Below, one piece after another: positions 34,597 to 43,898 of a stretch of DNA of 64,000 nucleotides. The position numbers and the translations under genes are program-made. Source of the DNA: DASZHJ01 sp035517495. Its GTDB lineage: Bacteria > Pseudomonadota > Alphaproteobacteria > ATCC43930 > CGMCC-115725. The first letter of the stretch is position 1. Every line of letters starts with the position of its first letter. Below the pieces are notes generated by a model. It was not told the DNA's origin, did not search any database, and worked only from the letters and a program-made list of their open reading frames with translations. The stretch spans positions 1 to 64,000 of the forward strand of contig DATIYT010000113.1 in NCBI GenBank assembly GCA_035517495.1, written 5' to 3'.

Positions 34597-36108
34597 ATGG
34601 CGCGCATTGCCGTAGGCGGCTTGCACCACGAGACCAACACCTTTGCGCCGCTCAAGGCCACCTATGAGGAGTTCGAGCGCGGCGGCGGCTGGCCGGGTCT
34701 GAAGCGCGGTTCGGCCATCCTCACGGCGTTCGACGGGATGAACCTCCCGATTGCCGGCGCTCTAGAGGTGCTGAGGGCGCAGCCGCACGAACTCGTTCCC
34801 CTGGTCTGGGCGGCGGCCACGCCGTCGGCTCACGTGACCGAGGACGCCTACGAGCGGATCGTCGGCATGATGGTGAGCGACCTCAAGGCGAAGCTTCCCG
34901 TCGATGCCATTTACCTCGACCTCCACGGCGCCATGGTCACTGAGCATCTCGATGACGGGGAGGGCGAGCTGCTGAGGCGCGTACGTTCCATAGTCGGATC
35001 GGAATTACCGATCGTTGCGAGCCTCGACCTGCATGCGAATGTCACCCCGGAAATGATTGATTTTACGGATATCATGCTGGCCTACCGTACCTACCCCCAC
35101 GTGGACATGGCGGTGACCGGACGGCGCGCGGCGGAGCTGTTGGGACGCTTACTCGAAGGATCTGGAAAGCCGCGCAAGACTCTAGAGTTGCTTGATTTTA
35201 TCATTCCCCTGTCATGGCAGTGCACGATGATGGAGCCGGGCGCGACGATCTATCGCCGGCTCGCGGAGATCGAGGCAGAGACCGGGGTCGTTCTGTCCTT
35301 CACCCCGGGTTTTCCAGCGGCCGATTTCCGATATTGCGGGCCTGCGGTCTTTGGCTACGGGAGCGATGCCGCGAAGGTGGCTGCGGCGGGGCGATTGCTG
35401 GCGAACGAAATTAATAAGCGGGAAAAGGATTTCGTCGGTAAAATTTATACTGCGGATGAAGGTGTAGCCGAGGCCCTGCGGCGGACCGCCACTCGGCCGA
35501 TCGTCCTCGCGGACACCCAGGACAATCCAGGCGCGGGAGGTTCCTCGGACACCGTGGGCCTGCTGGAGGCGCTGCTACGCGCCGAGGCCGATCGGGCATC
35601 AATAGCGGTGATGTGGGACCCTGCGGCCGCCGAGGCGGCGCACCGGGCGGGGAAGGGCGCCACGCTTTCGATCGGGCTCGGCGGCAAATCCGGTGCGCCC
35701 GGCCAGCGGCCGCTACACGGTGACTATACCGTCGAGTCGCTGGGCGATGGTCGCTTTCTCGGGACGGGCCCAATGTACGGCGGAGCGGCGATGAACCTTG
35801 GCCCTATGGCGCTGCTGCGGATCGGCGGCGTGCGGGTCGTGGTGGCAACCCGCAAGGTTCAGGCGGCCGATCAGGCCATCTTTCGGCATCTGGGTGTTGA
35901 ACCCGCCCGCGAGCGAATCCTCGGCCTTAAGAGCTCGGTGCATTTTCGCGCCGACTTCGCCCCAATCGCCGAGGATATCCTTGTGATCAAGGCACCGGGC
36001 GCGATGCTCGCGGACCCCGCGGACTTACCATTCAAGCGCCTGCGGCCCGGTATTCGCCTTCATCCGCTGGGGGCACCGTTTCAAACAAATGCCACAAGGA
36101 TTTGTTAA
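34597..36108 (+). CDS. M81-family metallopeptidase (MlrC-like)
   Basis: The 503-residue protein begins MARIAVGGLHHETNTFAP, the characteristic M81 N-terminus. Metal-site segments YLDLHGAMVTE and ASLDLHANVTPEM follow, and DTQDNPGAGGSSDTVGLL lies in the C-terminal half. MlrC cleaves linearised microcystin fragments, but most M81 proteins have unknown small-molecule substrates, often encoded beside transporters that are absent here. It abuts epmB. Confidence 0.88.
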   Translation: MARIAVGGLHHETNTFAPLKATYEEFERGGGWPGLKRGSAILTAFDGMNLPIAGALEVLRAQPHELVPLVWAAATPSAHVTEDAYERIVGMMVSDLKAKLPVDAIYLDLHGAMVTEHLDDGEGELLRRVRSIVGSELPIVASLDLHANVTPEMIDFTDIMLAYRTYPHVDMAVTGRRAAELLGRLLEGSGKPRKTLELLDFIIPLSWQCTMMEPGATIYRRLAEIEAETGVVLSFTPGFPAADFRYCGPAVFGYGSDAAKVAAAGRLLANEINKREKDFVGKIYTADEGVAEALRRTATRPIVLADTQDNPGAGGSSDTVGLLEALLRAEADRASIAVMWDPAAAEAAHRAGKGATLSIGLGGKSGAPGQRPLHGDYTVESLGDGRFLGTGPMYGGAAMNLGPMALLRIGGVRVVVATRKVQAADQAIFRHLGVEPARERILGLKSSVHFRADFAPIAEDILVIKAPGAMLADPADLPFKRLRPGIRLHPLGAPFQTNATRIC

Positions 36109-36145
36109 TTCCCGGTTGCAAAGATAGACTGGGGCTGAAAGTCAA

Positions 36146-36502
36146 ATGACGTCCAAGACCGTTCGTACCAGCGTTGATCGCCTCGATTTTCGCCGCGACC
36201 GGCGCCACCCGGTTCCGCCGGTGACCGTACGAATTTCCGACCGCGAATATCCGACCATTAATTGGTCGCTGACCGGTATCCAGGTCGCGGCGCAGGAGTT
36301 GGGTTTGGCGGTTGACGACGGGATGGCGGGCACCCTGCTGATGCCCGAGGCCGGCAGTTCCTTCGAGTTCTCCGCCGTGGTCGTGTGGGCCGATTCCGAG
36401 CAAGGCGTGGTGGGCGCACGGTTCACCGAATTGCCGCCCGGTGCGGTCGAGAAGCTCGACCGTTATCTCGCGCAATGGCTGCGGCGGACGGCGCGGCGAT
36501 GA
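36146..36502 (+). CDS. PilZ-domain protein (c-di-GMP binding)
   Basis: The 118-residue protein is a lone PilZ domain. The N-terminal RRDRRHPV supplies the RxxxR-type loop, and NWSLTGIQV supplies the [D/N]xSxxG motif that together bind c-di-GMP; a WADSEQGVVGARFTEL strand follows. It overlaps the next gene, a secreted protein, by four bases (ATGA), which suggests a functional pair. Confidence 0.82.
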   Translation: MTSKTVRTSVDRLDFRRDRRHPVPPVTVRISDREYPTINWSLTGIQVAAQELGLAVDDGMAGTLLMPEAGSSFEFSAVVVWADSEQGVVGARFTELPPGAVEKLDRYLAQWLRRTARR

Positions 36503-37086
36503 GAGGCCGAAACTTCGCGCGTATTGCCGTTGCCGCGCTCATGCTGAGCCTCGCGCCGCTTGCTGCCTGGGCGGATGGCGCGGCGAGCCAGAGCTATTCG
36601 GGCGGGCTCAAATTGGTTTGGGGTGGCCTGCCCGTGCCGGACTTCAGCGGCATGCGCCCCTCTGGCGGCACCGGCTTGATCGATCCGCCGCCGGGCTTTT
36701 CGATGATGCTCACCATGCCGGACGCCCCGGGACAGCAATTCATGTTTTCTCCCCACCTACCGCAGGTGATGCCCGACAGCACGACGCCATCGGCGGCGGA
36801 GAGGGCGTATCTCGGCTTCAGCTTCGACATGGGACAGCAGACCGGGCTCTACGGCACTCTGGGCGTCGGCGGTTCGATTGCGGCTTCTCACGGCCTCACC
36901 TTCGAGGACCTCGGGCGGACGCACGCGACATCGCCGCTGCTTCTTCATGGCGGATTGGAATTCGGCTATCGGCTCGATCCGCAGAACAGCGTTTCGCTGA
37001 GCCTCGATCAAGCCAAGGGCGCGGATTCATTCGATCGCGGCGATTCCGTCTCCTCGGTGCGGCTGCGCTACGGCTTGAAATTCTGA
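36499..37086 (+). CDS. Exported hypothetical protein, probable outer-membrane protein
   Basis: The 195-residue protein has a signal peptide ending AAWA|DG. The C-terminal half shows barrel-like alternation (LGFSFDMGQQTGLYGTLGVG; LEFGYRLDPQNSVSLSLDQ) and it ends in VRLRYGLKF, a typical terminal beta strand. No family is recognised. ATG 36499 overlaps the PilZ stop, so translation is probably coupled. Confidence 0.65.
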   Translation: MRGRNFARIAVAALMLSLAPLAAWADGAASQSYSGGLKLVWGGLPVPDFSGMRPSGGTGLIDPPPGFSMMLTMPDAPGQQFMFSPHLPQVMPDSTTPSAAERAYLGFSFDMGQQTGLYGTLGVGGSIAASHGLTFEDLGRTHATSPLLLHGGLEFGYRLDPQNSVSLSLDQAKGADSFDRGDSVSSVRLRYGLKF

Positions 37087-37137
37087 ATCCGAGCGTGTCC
37101 GCGCCATCACGTCGGGGAAGTTGGCGGCCGAGCGGCC

Positions 37138-37926
37138 TCAGGCCGTAGCGTTCCCGCTATTCCCGATTTCGCACCAGACCGGCGTGTGATCGGAGGCCTT
37201 GTCGGCGGCGCGCGGTTCCTTGTCGATGTCAGCGGCAATAAGGCGATCCGCCGCCTCCGGCGACAGCAGCAGGTGATCGATGCGCAGGCCTTCGTCGCGG
37301 CCCCAGCGACCCGCCTGATAATCCCAGAAGCTGTATCGATGCGGTTCGGTGTGGAATACCCGGAACGCGTCGGTGTAACCGAGGTTGAGCAAAGTGCGGA
37401 ACTGCGCGCGCGATTCCGGCCGGCAGAGAGCATCCTCGCGCCAGCCTTCGGGGTCGTAGACATCGGCGTCGGTCGGACAGACGTTGTAGTCCCCGGCCAA
37501 TACCACCGGCATCTCGCTTTGAAGCAGCTTGCCGGCATGCGCGGCAAGGCGTCCCATCCACGCGAGCTTGTAAGGATATTTGTCGGTGTTCGCGGGATTG
37601 CCGTTGGGCAGGTAAATCGACGCGACGCGCACATCTCCCACGGTCGCCTCGATATAGCGCGCGTGATTATCGCTGGCGTCGCCGGGAAGGCCCGCGATCA
37701 CGTCACGCGCGGGCTCGCGGCTCAGGAGCGCGACGCCGTTATAGGTTTTCTGGCCCGTGACCTCGGCGTGATAGCCGAGACCCTTCAGCTCGAGGCTCGG
37801 GAAATCCGCGGTCTCGCACTTGATCTCCTGAAGGCAGAGCACATCCGGCTTGGCGCTTTCGAGCCAGCGCAGCACGTGGCTCAAGCGCACTTTGATCGAA
37901 TTGACGTTCCAAGTGGCGATTTTCAT
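37138..37926 (-). CDS. xthA: Exodeoxyribonuclease III
   Basis: The 262-residue EEP-fold nuclease has MKIATWNVNSIKVRLSHVL, the metal-binding Glu in CLQEIKCE, the catalytic YLPNGNP region, GDYNVCPTDADV and the C-terminal ASDHTPVWCEI. It repairs abasic sites and removes 3' blocks in DNA. It is on the minus strand, 49 bases from erpA, with which it may be co-transcribed. Confidence 0.94.
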   Translation of the reverse strand: MKIATWNVNSIKVRLSHVLRWLESAKPDVLCLQEIKCETADFPSLELKGLGYHAEVTGQKTYNGVALLSREPARDVIAGLPGDASDNHARYIEATVGDVRVASIYLPNGNPANTDKYPYKLAWMGRLAAHAGKLLQSEMPVVLAGDYNVCPTDADVYDPEGWREDALCRPESRAQFRTLLNLGYTDAFRVFHTEPHRYSFWDYQAGRWGRDEGLRIDHLLLSPEAADRLIAADIDKEPRAADKASDHTPVWCEIGNSGNATA

Positions 37927-37975
37927 GGCCGCAGTCTCGCAAGACCCGCGCGCCGGTGCCGGCGCTTTTGCGGGC

Positions 37976-38332
37976 TCAGCCGATGGCGAAGGACTTGCCG
38001 CAGCCGCAGGAGGAGCTGGCTTGTGGATTGCGAACCTGGAACGAGGCGCCCATGAGGTCCTCGACGAAGTCGATCTCCGAGCCGTCCACGAGTTCGAGCG
38101 AGGTGCGGTCGATCACCAGCGAAACGCCGTCGCGCTCGAATACCAGGTCGTCCTCGTGGCGCTCCTCGTCGAAGTTGAAATTGTACTGAAAGCCGGAGCA
38201 GCCGCCGCCGCTCACCGCAAGCCGCAGCGCGGCATTGGGTACTTGCTCCTGTACCTTGAGTTCCCCGATGCGCTTTGCCGCACTTGCGGAGAGACTGACC
38301 TGTGCTCCGGTACTGGCGCCGCCTTCTGCCAT
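37976..38332 (-). CDS. erpA: Iron-sulfur cluster insertion protein (A-type carrier)
   Basis: The 118-residue protein has three conserved cluster-binding cysteines: Cys45 in SGGGCSGFQY and Cys109/Cys111 in CGCGKSF. It carries Fe-S clusters to target apoproteins. ATG 38332 gives normal length; the open frame continues upstream, antisense to dgt. It is divergent from dgt, a usual alphaproteobacterial pairing. Confidence 0.93.
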   Translation of the reverse strand: MAEGGASTGAQVSLSASAAKRIGELKVQEQVPNAALRLAVSGGGCSGFQYNFNFDEERHEDDLVFERDGVSLVIDRTSLELVDGSEIDFVEDLMGASFQVRNPQASSSCGCGKSFAIG

Positions 38333-38443
38333 AACGACCCTCGCGCGAGATTCAATTGCCCTGAATGTAGGAATTGGCGCCGCAATGTCAAACCAGTGGC
38401 CGGCCATTGCCAGGAATCGGGGCAGACCTGTAGCGTCAGGCCT

Positions 38444-39619
38444 ATGACGCCGACCGAGAGGGCACCCTACGCCTCGCGTCCCGAGCAAAGCCGGGGCCGG
38501 CTCCATTGCGAGCCGGAAAGCCCGAGCCGGTCGCCATTCCAGCGCGATCGCGACCGCATCATCCATTCCGCCGCGTTCCGCCGTCTCGAATACAAGACCC
38601 AGGTCTTCGTTAACCACGAGGGCGACCATTATCGGACGCGTCTTACCCATAGCCTCGAAGTGGCGCAGATCGCGCGCAGCGTGAGCCGGTCGCTCGGCCT
38701 CAACGAGGATCTCGCCGAGGCGGTGGCGCTTGCACACGATTTGGGCCACACGCCTTTCGGGCACGCCGGCGAGGAGGCGCTTGACGCGGCCATGCGGGAG
38801 TTCGGCGGCTTCGATCACAATGATCAGACGCTGCGTATCCTAACCCGGCTCGAACGCCGCTACGCCGAATTCGACGGCCTCAACCTTACCTGGGAGGCGC
38901 TGGAAGGCACCGTCAAACACAACGGCCCCCTGATCGGTAAGCCGAACGCGAAGCCCTTGCCGTCCACGATCGCTGCTTACGTGCGCGAGCACGATCTTGA
39001 GCTGGCGTCCTGGCCCGGCGCCGAGGCACAGGTGGCGGCGCTCGCCGACGACATCGCCTATAACAATCATGATATCGACGACGGGCTGCGCGCCGAGCTG
39101 TTCACGGTTGAGGATATGGATGAGGTGCCACTCGCGGGGCCGGTCTTTCGCGCCGTGCGCGAGCGTTATCCGACGCTCGAAGGAACGCGCCTCATCCATG
39201 AATCGATCCGCCGCATGATCGACCGGATGGCGAGCGACCTGATCGAGGAGACACGGCGTCGCGCAGCCGAGGCTCGGGTTGCGAATCCTGCCGATGTCCG
39301 CGCCTTGGGCGCGCCGTTGGTCGGATTTTCCGAGGCAATGCGCGCTCACGACAAGGCGCTCAAGGCCTTCCTTTTCGAACGGATGTACCGGCACTACCGG
39401 GTCAATCGCATGTCGTCGAAGGCGCGGCGCATCGTGCGCGAGCTGTTCGATCTCTTCCATCGCGAGCCCGAATGTCTGCCGGGAGAGTGGCGCCAACTGG
39501 CGGGCGCGCCGCAGAGCACCACCACCGCCCGCGTCGTTGCCGACTACATCGCGGGCATGACGGACCGCTTCGCTCTTGACGAGCACAGCCGCCTGTTCGA
39601 CCGATACTCCAAGCCATGA
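38444..39619 (+). CDS. dgt: dGTP triphosphohydrolase-like HD protein
   Basis: The 391-residue HD-domain protein has RTRLTHSLEVAQIAR and ALAHDLGHTPFGHAGEEAL, supplying the HD metal ligands, and DDIAYNNHDIDDGL further on. The family hydrolyses dNTPs to nucleosides and triphosphate; the alphaproteobacterial type is usually a broad-range dNTPase. ATG 38444 was chosen inside a longer frame. It overlaps argS (ATGA). Confidence 0.92.
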   Translation: MTPTERAPYASRPEQSRGRLHCEPESPSRSPFQRDRDRIIHSAAFRRLEYKTQVFVNHEGDHYRTRLTHSLEVAQIARSVSRSLGLNEDLAEAVALAHDLGHTPFGHAGEEALDAAMREFGGFDHNDQTLRILTRLERRYAEFDGLNLTWEALEGTVKHNGPLIGKPNAKPLPSTIAAYVREHDLELASWPGAEAQVAALADDIAYNNHDIDDGLRAELFTVEDMDEVPLAGPVFRAVRERYPTLEGTRLIHESIRRMIDRMASDLIEETRRRAAEARVANPADVRALGAPLVGFSEAMRAHDKALKAFLFERMYRHYRVNRMSSKARRIVRELFDLFHREPECLPGEWRQLAGAPQSTTTARVVADYIAGMTDRFALDEHSRLFDRYSKP

Positions 39620-41367
39620 TGAACCTGTTCGCACATTTTCAAGAGGTCGTAACCGGCAGGCTGCGCGCCATGATGGCGGCGGGGGAATTGCCGCCCGAGA
39701 TGGATTTGACGCGCGTCACGGTGGAACCTCCGCGCGATCCCGCCCACGGCGACATCGCGACCAATGCCGCCATGGTGCTGGCGAAAGCCGCAGGGCAGAA
39801 CCCGCGCGTTTTGGCGGTAAAACTGGCCGAACACCTCAAAGGCGAGGACGAAATCATCGCCGCGGAGGTCGCGGGACCGGGATTCATCAACCTGCGCCTC
39901 GGAGACGATTTCTGGCGCCGGCGGCTCGGCGATATTCTGCGCGCGGGTCCTGCGTATGGCGACAGCGCGATCGGTGCCGGTAAGCCCGTCAACGTGGAGT
40001 ACGTCTCCGCCAATCCGACCGGCCCCATGCATGTGGGGCACGGCCGCGGCGCGGTTTTCGGCGACGTGCTCGCGGCGCTGCTGGAAAAAGCGGGACACAA
40101 GGTCTGCCGCGAGTACTACATCAACGATGCCGGCGCTCAGGTGGACGTGCTCGCGCGCTCCGTGCATCTGCGCTATCGCGAGGCGCTCGGGGAAGAAATC
40201 GCGGCGATCCCCGAGGGCTACTATCCCGGCGACTATCTACAGGACACCGGGCGCCGCCTTGCCGAGCGGGACGGCGACCGCTGGCGCACTTGCCCGGAAA
40301 CGGAATGGCTGGCGCCGGTGCGCGAGTTTGCGGTCAGCGAGATGATGGCGCTCATTCGCGCCGATCTGGCGGCGCTCGGCGTGGAGCATGTGGTGTTTTC
40401 TTCCGAGCGGGCACTGGTCCAAGCGGGCGCAATAGAAAAAGCGCTCGCCGCGCTGGAGGCCGATGGCCTCGTCTATAAGGGCGTCCTCGATCCGCCCAAG
40501 GGCAAGCTCCCTGAGGACTGGGAGCCCCGCCCGCAGACCCTGTTCCGATCGACCCAGTTCGGCGACGATGTCGATCGGCCGCTGAAGAAATCGGACGGTT
40601 CTTGGACCTACTTCGCCGCCGACATCGCCTATCATTTCGACAAGTACCGGCGCGGCTTCCCCGAGATGATCGACGTGCTGGGAGCCGACCACGGCGGCTA
40701 CGTGAAGCGCATGCAGGCGGCGGTCAAGGCACTCACTCGCGGGGCCGGCGTGCTCGATGCGAAGTTGTGCCAGCTCGTCAATCTCTTCGACCAGGGCCAG
40801 CCGGTTCGCATGTCGAAACGCGCCGGTACGTTCATCACGTTGCGCGAGGTTGTGGACGAGGTAGGCAAAGGCGCCTTCCGGTTCATGATGCTTACCCGCC
40901 GCAATGATCAAGCGATCGACTTCGACTTCGCCAAGGTCAAGGAGCAATCCAAGGACAACCCCGTTTTCTACGTGCAGTACGCCCACGCCCGGGCCGCTTC
41001 GGTACTGCGGCATGGACGCGAGGCACTCGGCGACGAGGCCGTGGAGTCGCTCACGGACTCGTTGCTTGAACGGCTGACTGCGGTGGAGGAGCTTGGCCTC
41101 GTCAAACACCTCGCGGGCTGGCCACGACTCGTTGAAAGTGCGGCGGAAACTCACGAGCCGCATCGGATCGCGTTCTATTTACAGGATTTATCGGCGCTGT
41201 TTCATATGTTATGGAATAAAGGCAAAGACGACGCGACGCTGCGCTTCATCGTGAGCGGCGACAAATCGCTGACCCAAGCGCGGCTCGCTCTCGTGCAGGG
41301 AATCAAGCACGTGATCGCTTCGGGCCTAAGTGTCTTTGGCGTGGAGCCGATCGAGGAAATGCGCTGA
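39616..41367 (+). CDS. argS: Arginyl-tRNA synthetase
   Basis: The 583-residue class I synthetase has an N-terminal Add1 domain. The HIGH-type motif is in VSANPTGPMHVGHGRGAVFG (near residue 136), a KMSK-type RMSKRAGTFITLREV lies near 398, and a C-terminal DALR anticodon domain follows. It overlaps dgt upstream and the SPOR gene downstream. Confidence 0.97.
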   Translation: MMNLFAHFQEVVTGRLRAMMAAGELPPEMDLTRVTVEPPRDPAHGDIATNAAMVLAKAAGQNPRVLAVKLAEHLKGEDEIIAAEVAGPGFINLRLGDDFWRRRLGDILRAGPAYGDSAIGAGKPVNVEYVSANPTGPMHVGHGRGAVFGDVLAALLEKAGHKVCREYYINDAGAQVDVLARSVHLRYREALGEEIAAIPEGYYPGDYLQDTGRRLAERDGDRWRTCPETEWLAPVREFAVSEMMALIRADLAALGVEHVVFSSERALVQAGAIEKALAALEADGLVYKGVLDPPKGKLPEDWEPRPQTLFRSTQFGDDVDRPLKKSDGSWTYFAADIAYHFDKYRRGFPEMIDVLGADHGGYVKRMQAAVKALTRGAGVLDAKLCQLVNLFDQGQPVRMSKRAGTFITLREVVDEVGKGAFRFMMLTRRNDQAIDFDFAKVKEQSKDNPVFYVQYAHARAASVLRHGREALGDEAVESLTDSLLERLTAVEELGLVKHLAGWPRLVESAAETHEPHRIAFYLQDLSALFHMLWNKGKDDATLRFIVSGDKSLTQARLALVQGIKHVIASGLSVFGVEPIEEMR

Positions 41368-42188
41368 TGGCCTACCTCGAACCGCTCGGACCTCCCGAGC
41401 GCCCCAGCATCCCCTACCGGCGTATAGAGCGGCGCTCGCACCGCAGCCTCGCGGCTGCTCTTGCCGTGACCGTCATGATTATCTGCGCCGGCGGGCTCTG
41501 GATGGCGAACAAGCTGGGCAGTCGCGACGGCGGCGCCGATGTGCCGCTGCTTCGCGCCGACAGCGATCCGGTGAAGGTGAAACCGGACAACCCCGGTGGG
41601 ATGGAAATCCCGAACCGCGACCGGTCCTACGTCTATGACCAAGGGGGCACGCGGTCTGCGCCTGAGCATCTGATGCCTCCCCCGGAGGTGCCGCTGCCGC
41701 GCCCGGCACCGACCTCGCAGCCCGCGGCACCGCCGGCGACCGTCAACAGCGGAATCGCCACGATGGCTCCATCGGCCGCGGCGGCGGAGGCAGTACCGGC
41801 ACCATCCCCGGCGGCTCCATCGCCTCAGCCGGCGAGCGCGGCCCCCACGGCGCCTGGCGCACCGTCCGAGACGCCGGCTGCGACGACTGCTGCTCCCGCG
41901 CGGCCGCCCCAGACGGCGACACTGCCGCCGGGATCGGGCAAGGGCTACCGCCTGCAAATTGCGGCGGTGAAGACGCCGGAGGCCGCCAAGGACGAGTGGG
42001 AACGGATCCGCCGCCAGAACAGCGACATCCTGGGGGGGCTTGGTTTTATCTCGGAGCGGGTCGATCTCGGCGACCGCGGCATCTTCTACCGCATTCAGGC
42101 CGGACCACTTGCGGACCCCCAGGAGGGCGAGCGCATCTGCACCTTGCTCCGGCAGCGCAATGTCGGGTGCATTCTTGTCCGGCCATGA
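41367..42188 (+). CDS. SPOR-domain inner-membrane protein
   Basis: The 273-residue protein has a cytoplasmic N-terminus and one membrane helix near residues 28-46 (SLAAALAVTVMIICAGGLWM). A long Pro/Ala-rich linker leads to a C-terminal SPOR domain (YRLQIAAVKTPEAAKDEWER; GIFYRIQAGPLADPQEGERI). SPOR domains bind denuded septal peptidoglycan, so it is probably a cell-division or envelope protein like FtsN in layout. It shares one base with argS and overlaps nagZ. Confidence 0.85.
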   Translation: MAYLEPLGPPERPSIPYRRIERRSHRSLAAALAVTVMIICAGGLWMANKLGSRDGGADVPLLRADSDPVKVKPDNPGGMEIPNRDRSYVYDQGGTRSAPEHLMPPPEVPLPRPAPTSQPAAPPATVNSGIATMAPSAAAAEAVPAPSPAAPSPQPASAAPTAPGAPSETPAATTAAPARPPQTATLPPGSGKGYRLQIAAVKTPEAAKDEWERIRRQNSDILGGLGFISERVDLGDRGIFYRIQAGPLADPQEGERICTLLRQRNVGCILVRP

Positions 42189-43191
42189 GCCGCTCGCGGT
42201 CATATTCGGTTGCGCCGGACCGAGGCTAAACGCCGAGGAGCAAGCGTTCTTTCGTGCGACCGGTCCCGTTGGCTTCATCCTGTTTCAGCGCAATTGCGAA
42301 ACCCCCGATCAGGTTCGCGAACTAACGGCAACGCTGCGCGACGCGGCGGGAAAGCCCGCCTCTCCAGTTCTGATCGATCAGGAGGGTGGTCGAGTCGCTC
42401 GACTTCAGCCGCCGCATTGGCGGCGCTATCCCTCGGCCGCCCGGATCGCTGCCCTGGGCGGCGAACTCGCCCAGGAAGCGGCGTTCCTATCGGCTCGGCT
42501 GATCGCGGATGACTTGGCGACGCTGGGCATCAGCGTCGACTGCCTACCGGTGCTCGACCTCCCGGTTGCCGGAGCCGATCCCGTGATCGGTGACCGCGCC
42601 TATGGCAGTGAGCCCACGGTCGTGGCGCGGCTCGGTCGGGCCGCCGCCGAGGGATTGCTCGCGGGAGGCGTGCTCCCGGTCATCAAGCACATCCCGGGGC
42701 ACGGGCGTGCGAGCGTGGATAGCCACTTCAAACTGCCGAAGGTTGCGGCGAGTCTCCCCACGCTGGAGCGCACGGACTTCGCGCCCTTTCGCGCGCTCAA
42801 GGACATGCCGTGGGCGATGACGGCACATGTCCTTTATGAGGCGATCGATCCGAATCACCCAGCCACGCTCTCGGCGCGAGTGATCGATACCGTCATTCGC
42901 GCTAGCATCGGCTTCGATGGCGTGCTGATATCGGACGATCTATCCATGCAAGCCTTGGGCGGCTCGATCGGTGCGCGGGCCCGTGATGCTCTCGCCGCCG
43001 GTTGTGACATTGTGCTCCATTGCAACGGCGATCTCGACGAGATGAAACAGGTGGCGTCGGCGGCAACCTCCGTAACGGCAAATGCAAAACGCCGGCTTGA
43101 ACGCGGCGAGGCGCTGCGCGTCCACGGCGTGCCTCTTGACCGTCGCGCGTTTGAACTTCGCCTCGACGAATTGCTGAGGGTCGCGGCGTGA
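42160..43191 (+). CDS. nagZ: Beta-N-acetylhexosaminidase (NagZ)
   Basis: The 343-residue GH3 enzyme has VLIDQEGGRVARLQPP, the catalytic His loop KHIPGHGRASVDSHFKLP and the nucleophile Asp in GVLISDDLSMQAL. It removes N-acetylglucosamine from muropeptides during cell-wall recycling in the cytoplasm. ATG 42160 overlaps the SPOR gene by 29 bases; a TTG at 42175 is an alternative. It ends in a GTGA overlap with the protease gene. Confidence 0.92.
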   Translation: MSGAFLSGHEPLAVIFGCAGPRLNAEEQAFFRATGPVGFILFQRNCETPDQVRELTATLRDAAGKPASPVLIDQEGGRVARLQPPHWRRYPSAARIAALGGELAQEAAFLSARLIADDLATLGISVDCLPVLDLPVAGADPVIGDRAYGSEPTVVARLGRAAAEGLLAGGVLPVIKHIPGHGRASVDSHFKLPKVAASLPTLERTDFAPFRALKDMPWAMTAHVLYEAIDPNHPATLSARVIDTVIRASIGFDGVLISDDLSMQALGGSIGARARDALAAGCDIVLHCNGDLDEMKQVASAATSVTANAKRRLERGEALRVHGVPLDRRAFELRLDELLRVAA

Positions 43192-43898
43192 ACGGCGACG
43201 TATTGTGGCTGGTTTCGATTGGTGCGGTGCCGGGGATCCTAGCGATCACTCTGCACGAGGCGTCGCATGGCTTTGTCGCACATCTATTCGGCGACGACAC
43301 GGCTTGGAACGCGGGACGTGTGAGCGCCAACCCGTTTCGGCATATCGACCCCTTCGGCACCATTTTGCTGCCGGCGATTCTGCTGCTCGCGCGCTCGCCG
43401 TTCCTGTTTGGCTACGCGAAGCCGGTTCCAATAAATTTCTGGGCGCTGCGCAATCCCAAGCGCGACATGATTTGGGTCGCTGCAGCGGGTCCTCTGAGCA
43501 ATATCTTGATGGCGCTCGCGGCTGGATTGCTCGCGCATTTGACGTTTCTCCTTCCCGATGGATTGGCCAAAGATTGGCTTTCAGACAGTTTTGAGTTCGC
43601 TGCCCTGATCAATGTGGTATTGGCTGTCTTCAATATGATTCCGCTGCCCCCACTCGATGGTGGGCGAGTGGCCGTCGGCCTGCTGCCACGCCCGCTTGCG
43701 ATGAGGCTTGCGAGGATTGAGCCCTACGGCCTTCCGATTCTCATCGGGTTGTTGATTGTTTTGCCATTGATCGGTAGTGACATCCTTCACCGAGACCTCG
43801 ATCTCGTGCGATACATCGTTGCCGGACCCGTGAGCTTTATCTTCAGAGTTATTGCGACCGTGACCGGAAATCCGGATTGGTTGAGTTTGAATGACTGA
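43188..43898 (+). CDS. Site-2 protease family (M50) membrane protein
   Basis: The 236-residue protein has about five membrane helices. The zinc motif HEASH lies in ITLHEASHGFVAHLFGD (near residue 24), and the second metal ligand is in MIPLPPLDGGRV (near 158). This is the minimal S2P-type rhomboid-like group of bacterial zinc proteases. The start is GTG 43188 overlapping nagZ, and its stop overlaps scpA. The substrate is unknown. Confidence 0.88.
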   Translation: MNGDVLWLVSIGAVPGILAITLHEASHGFVAHLFGDDTAWNAGRVSANPFRHIDPFGTILLPAILLLARSPFLFGYAKPVPINFWALRNPKRDMIWVAAAGPLSNILMALAAGLLAHLTFLLPDGLAKDWLSDSFEFAALINVVLAVFNMIPLPPLDGGRVAVGLLPRPLAMRLARIEPYGLPILIGLLIVLPLIGSDILHRDLDLVRYIVAGPVSFIFRVIATVTGNPDWLSLND

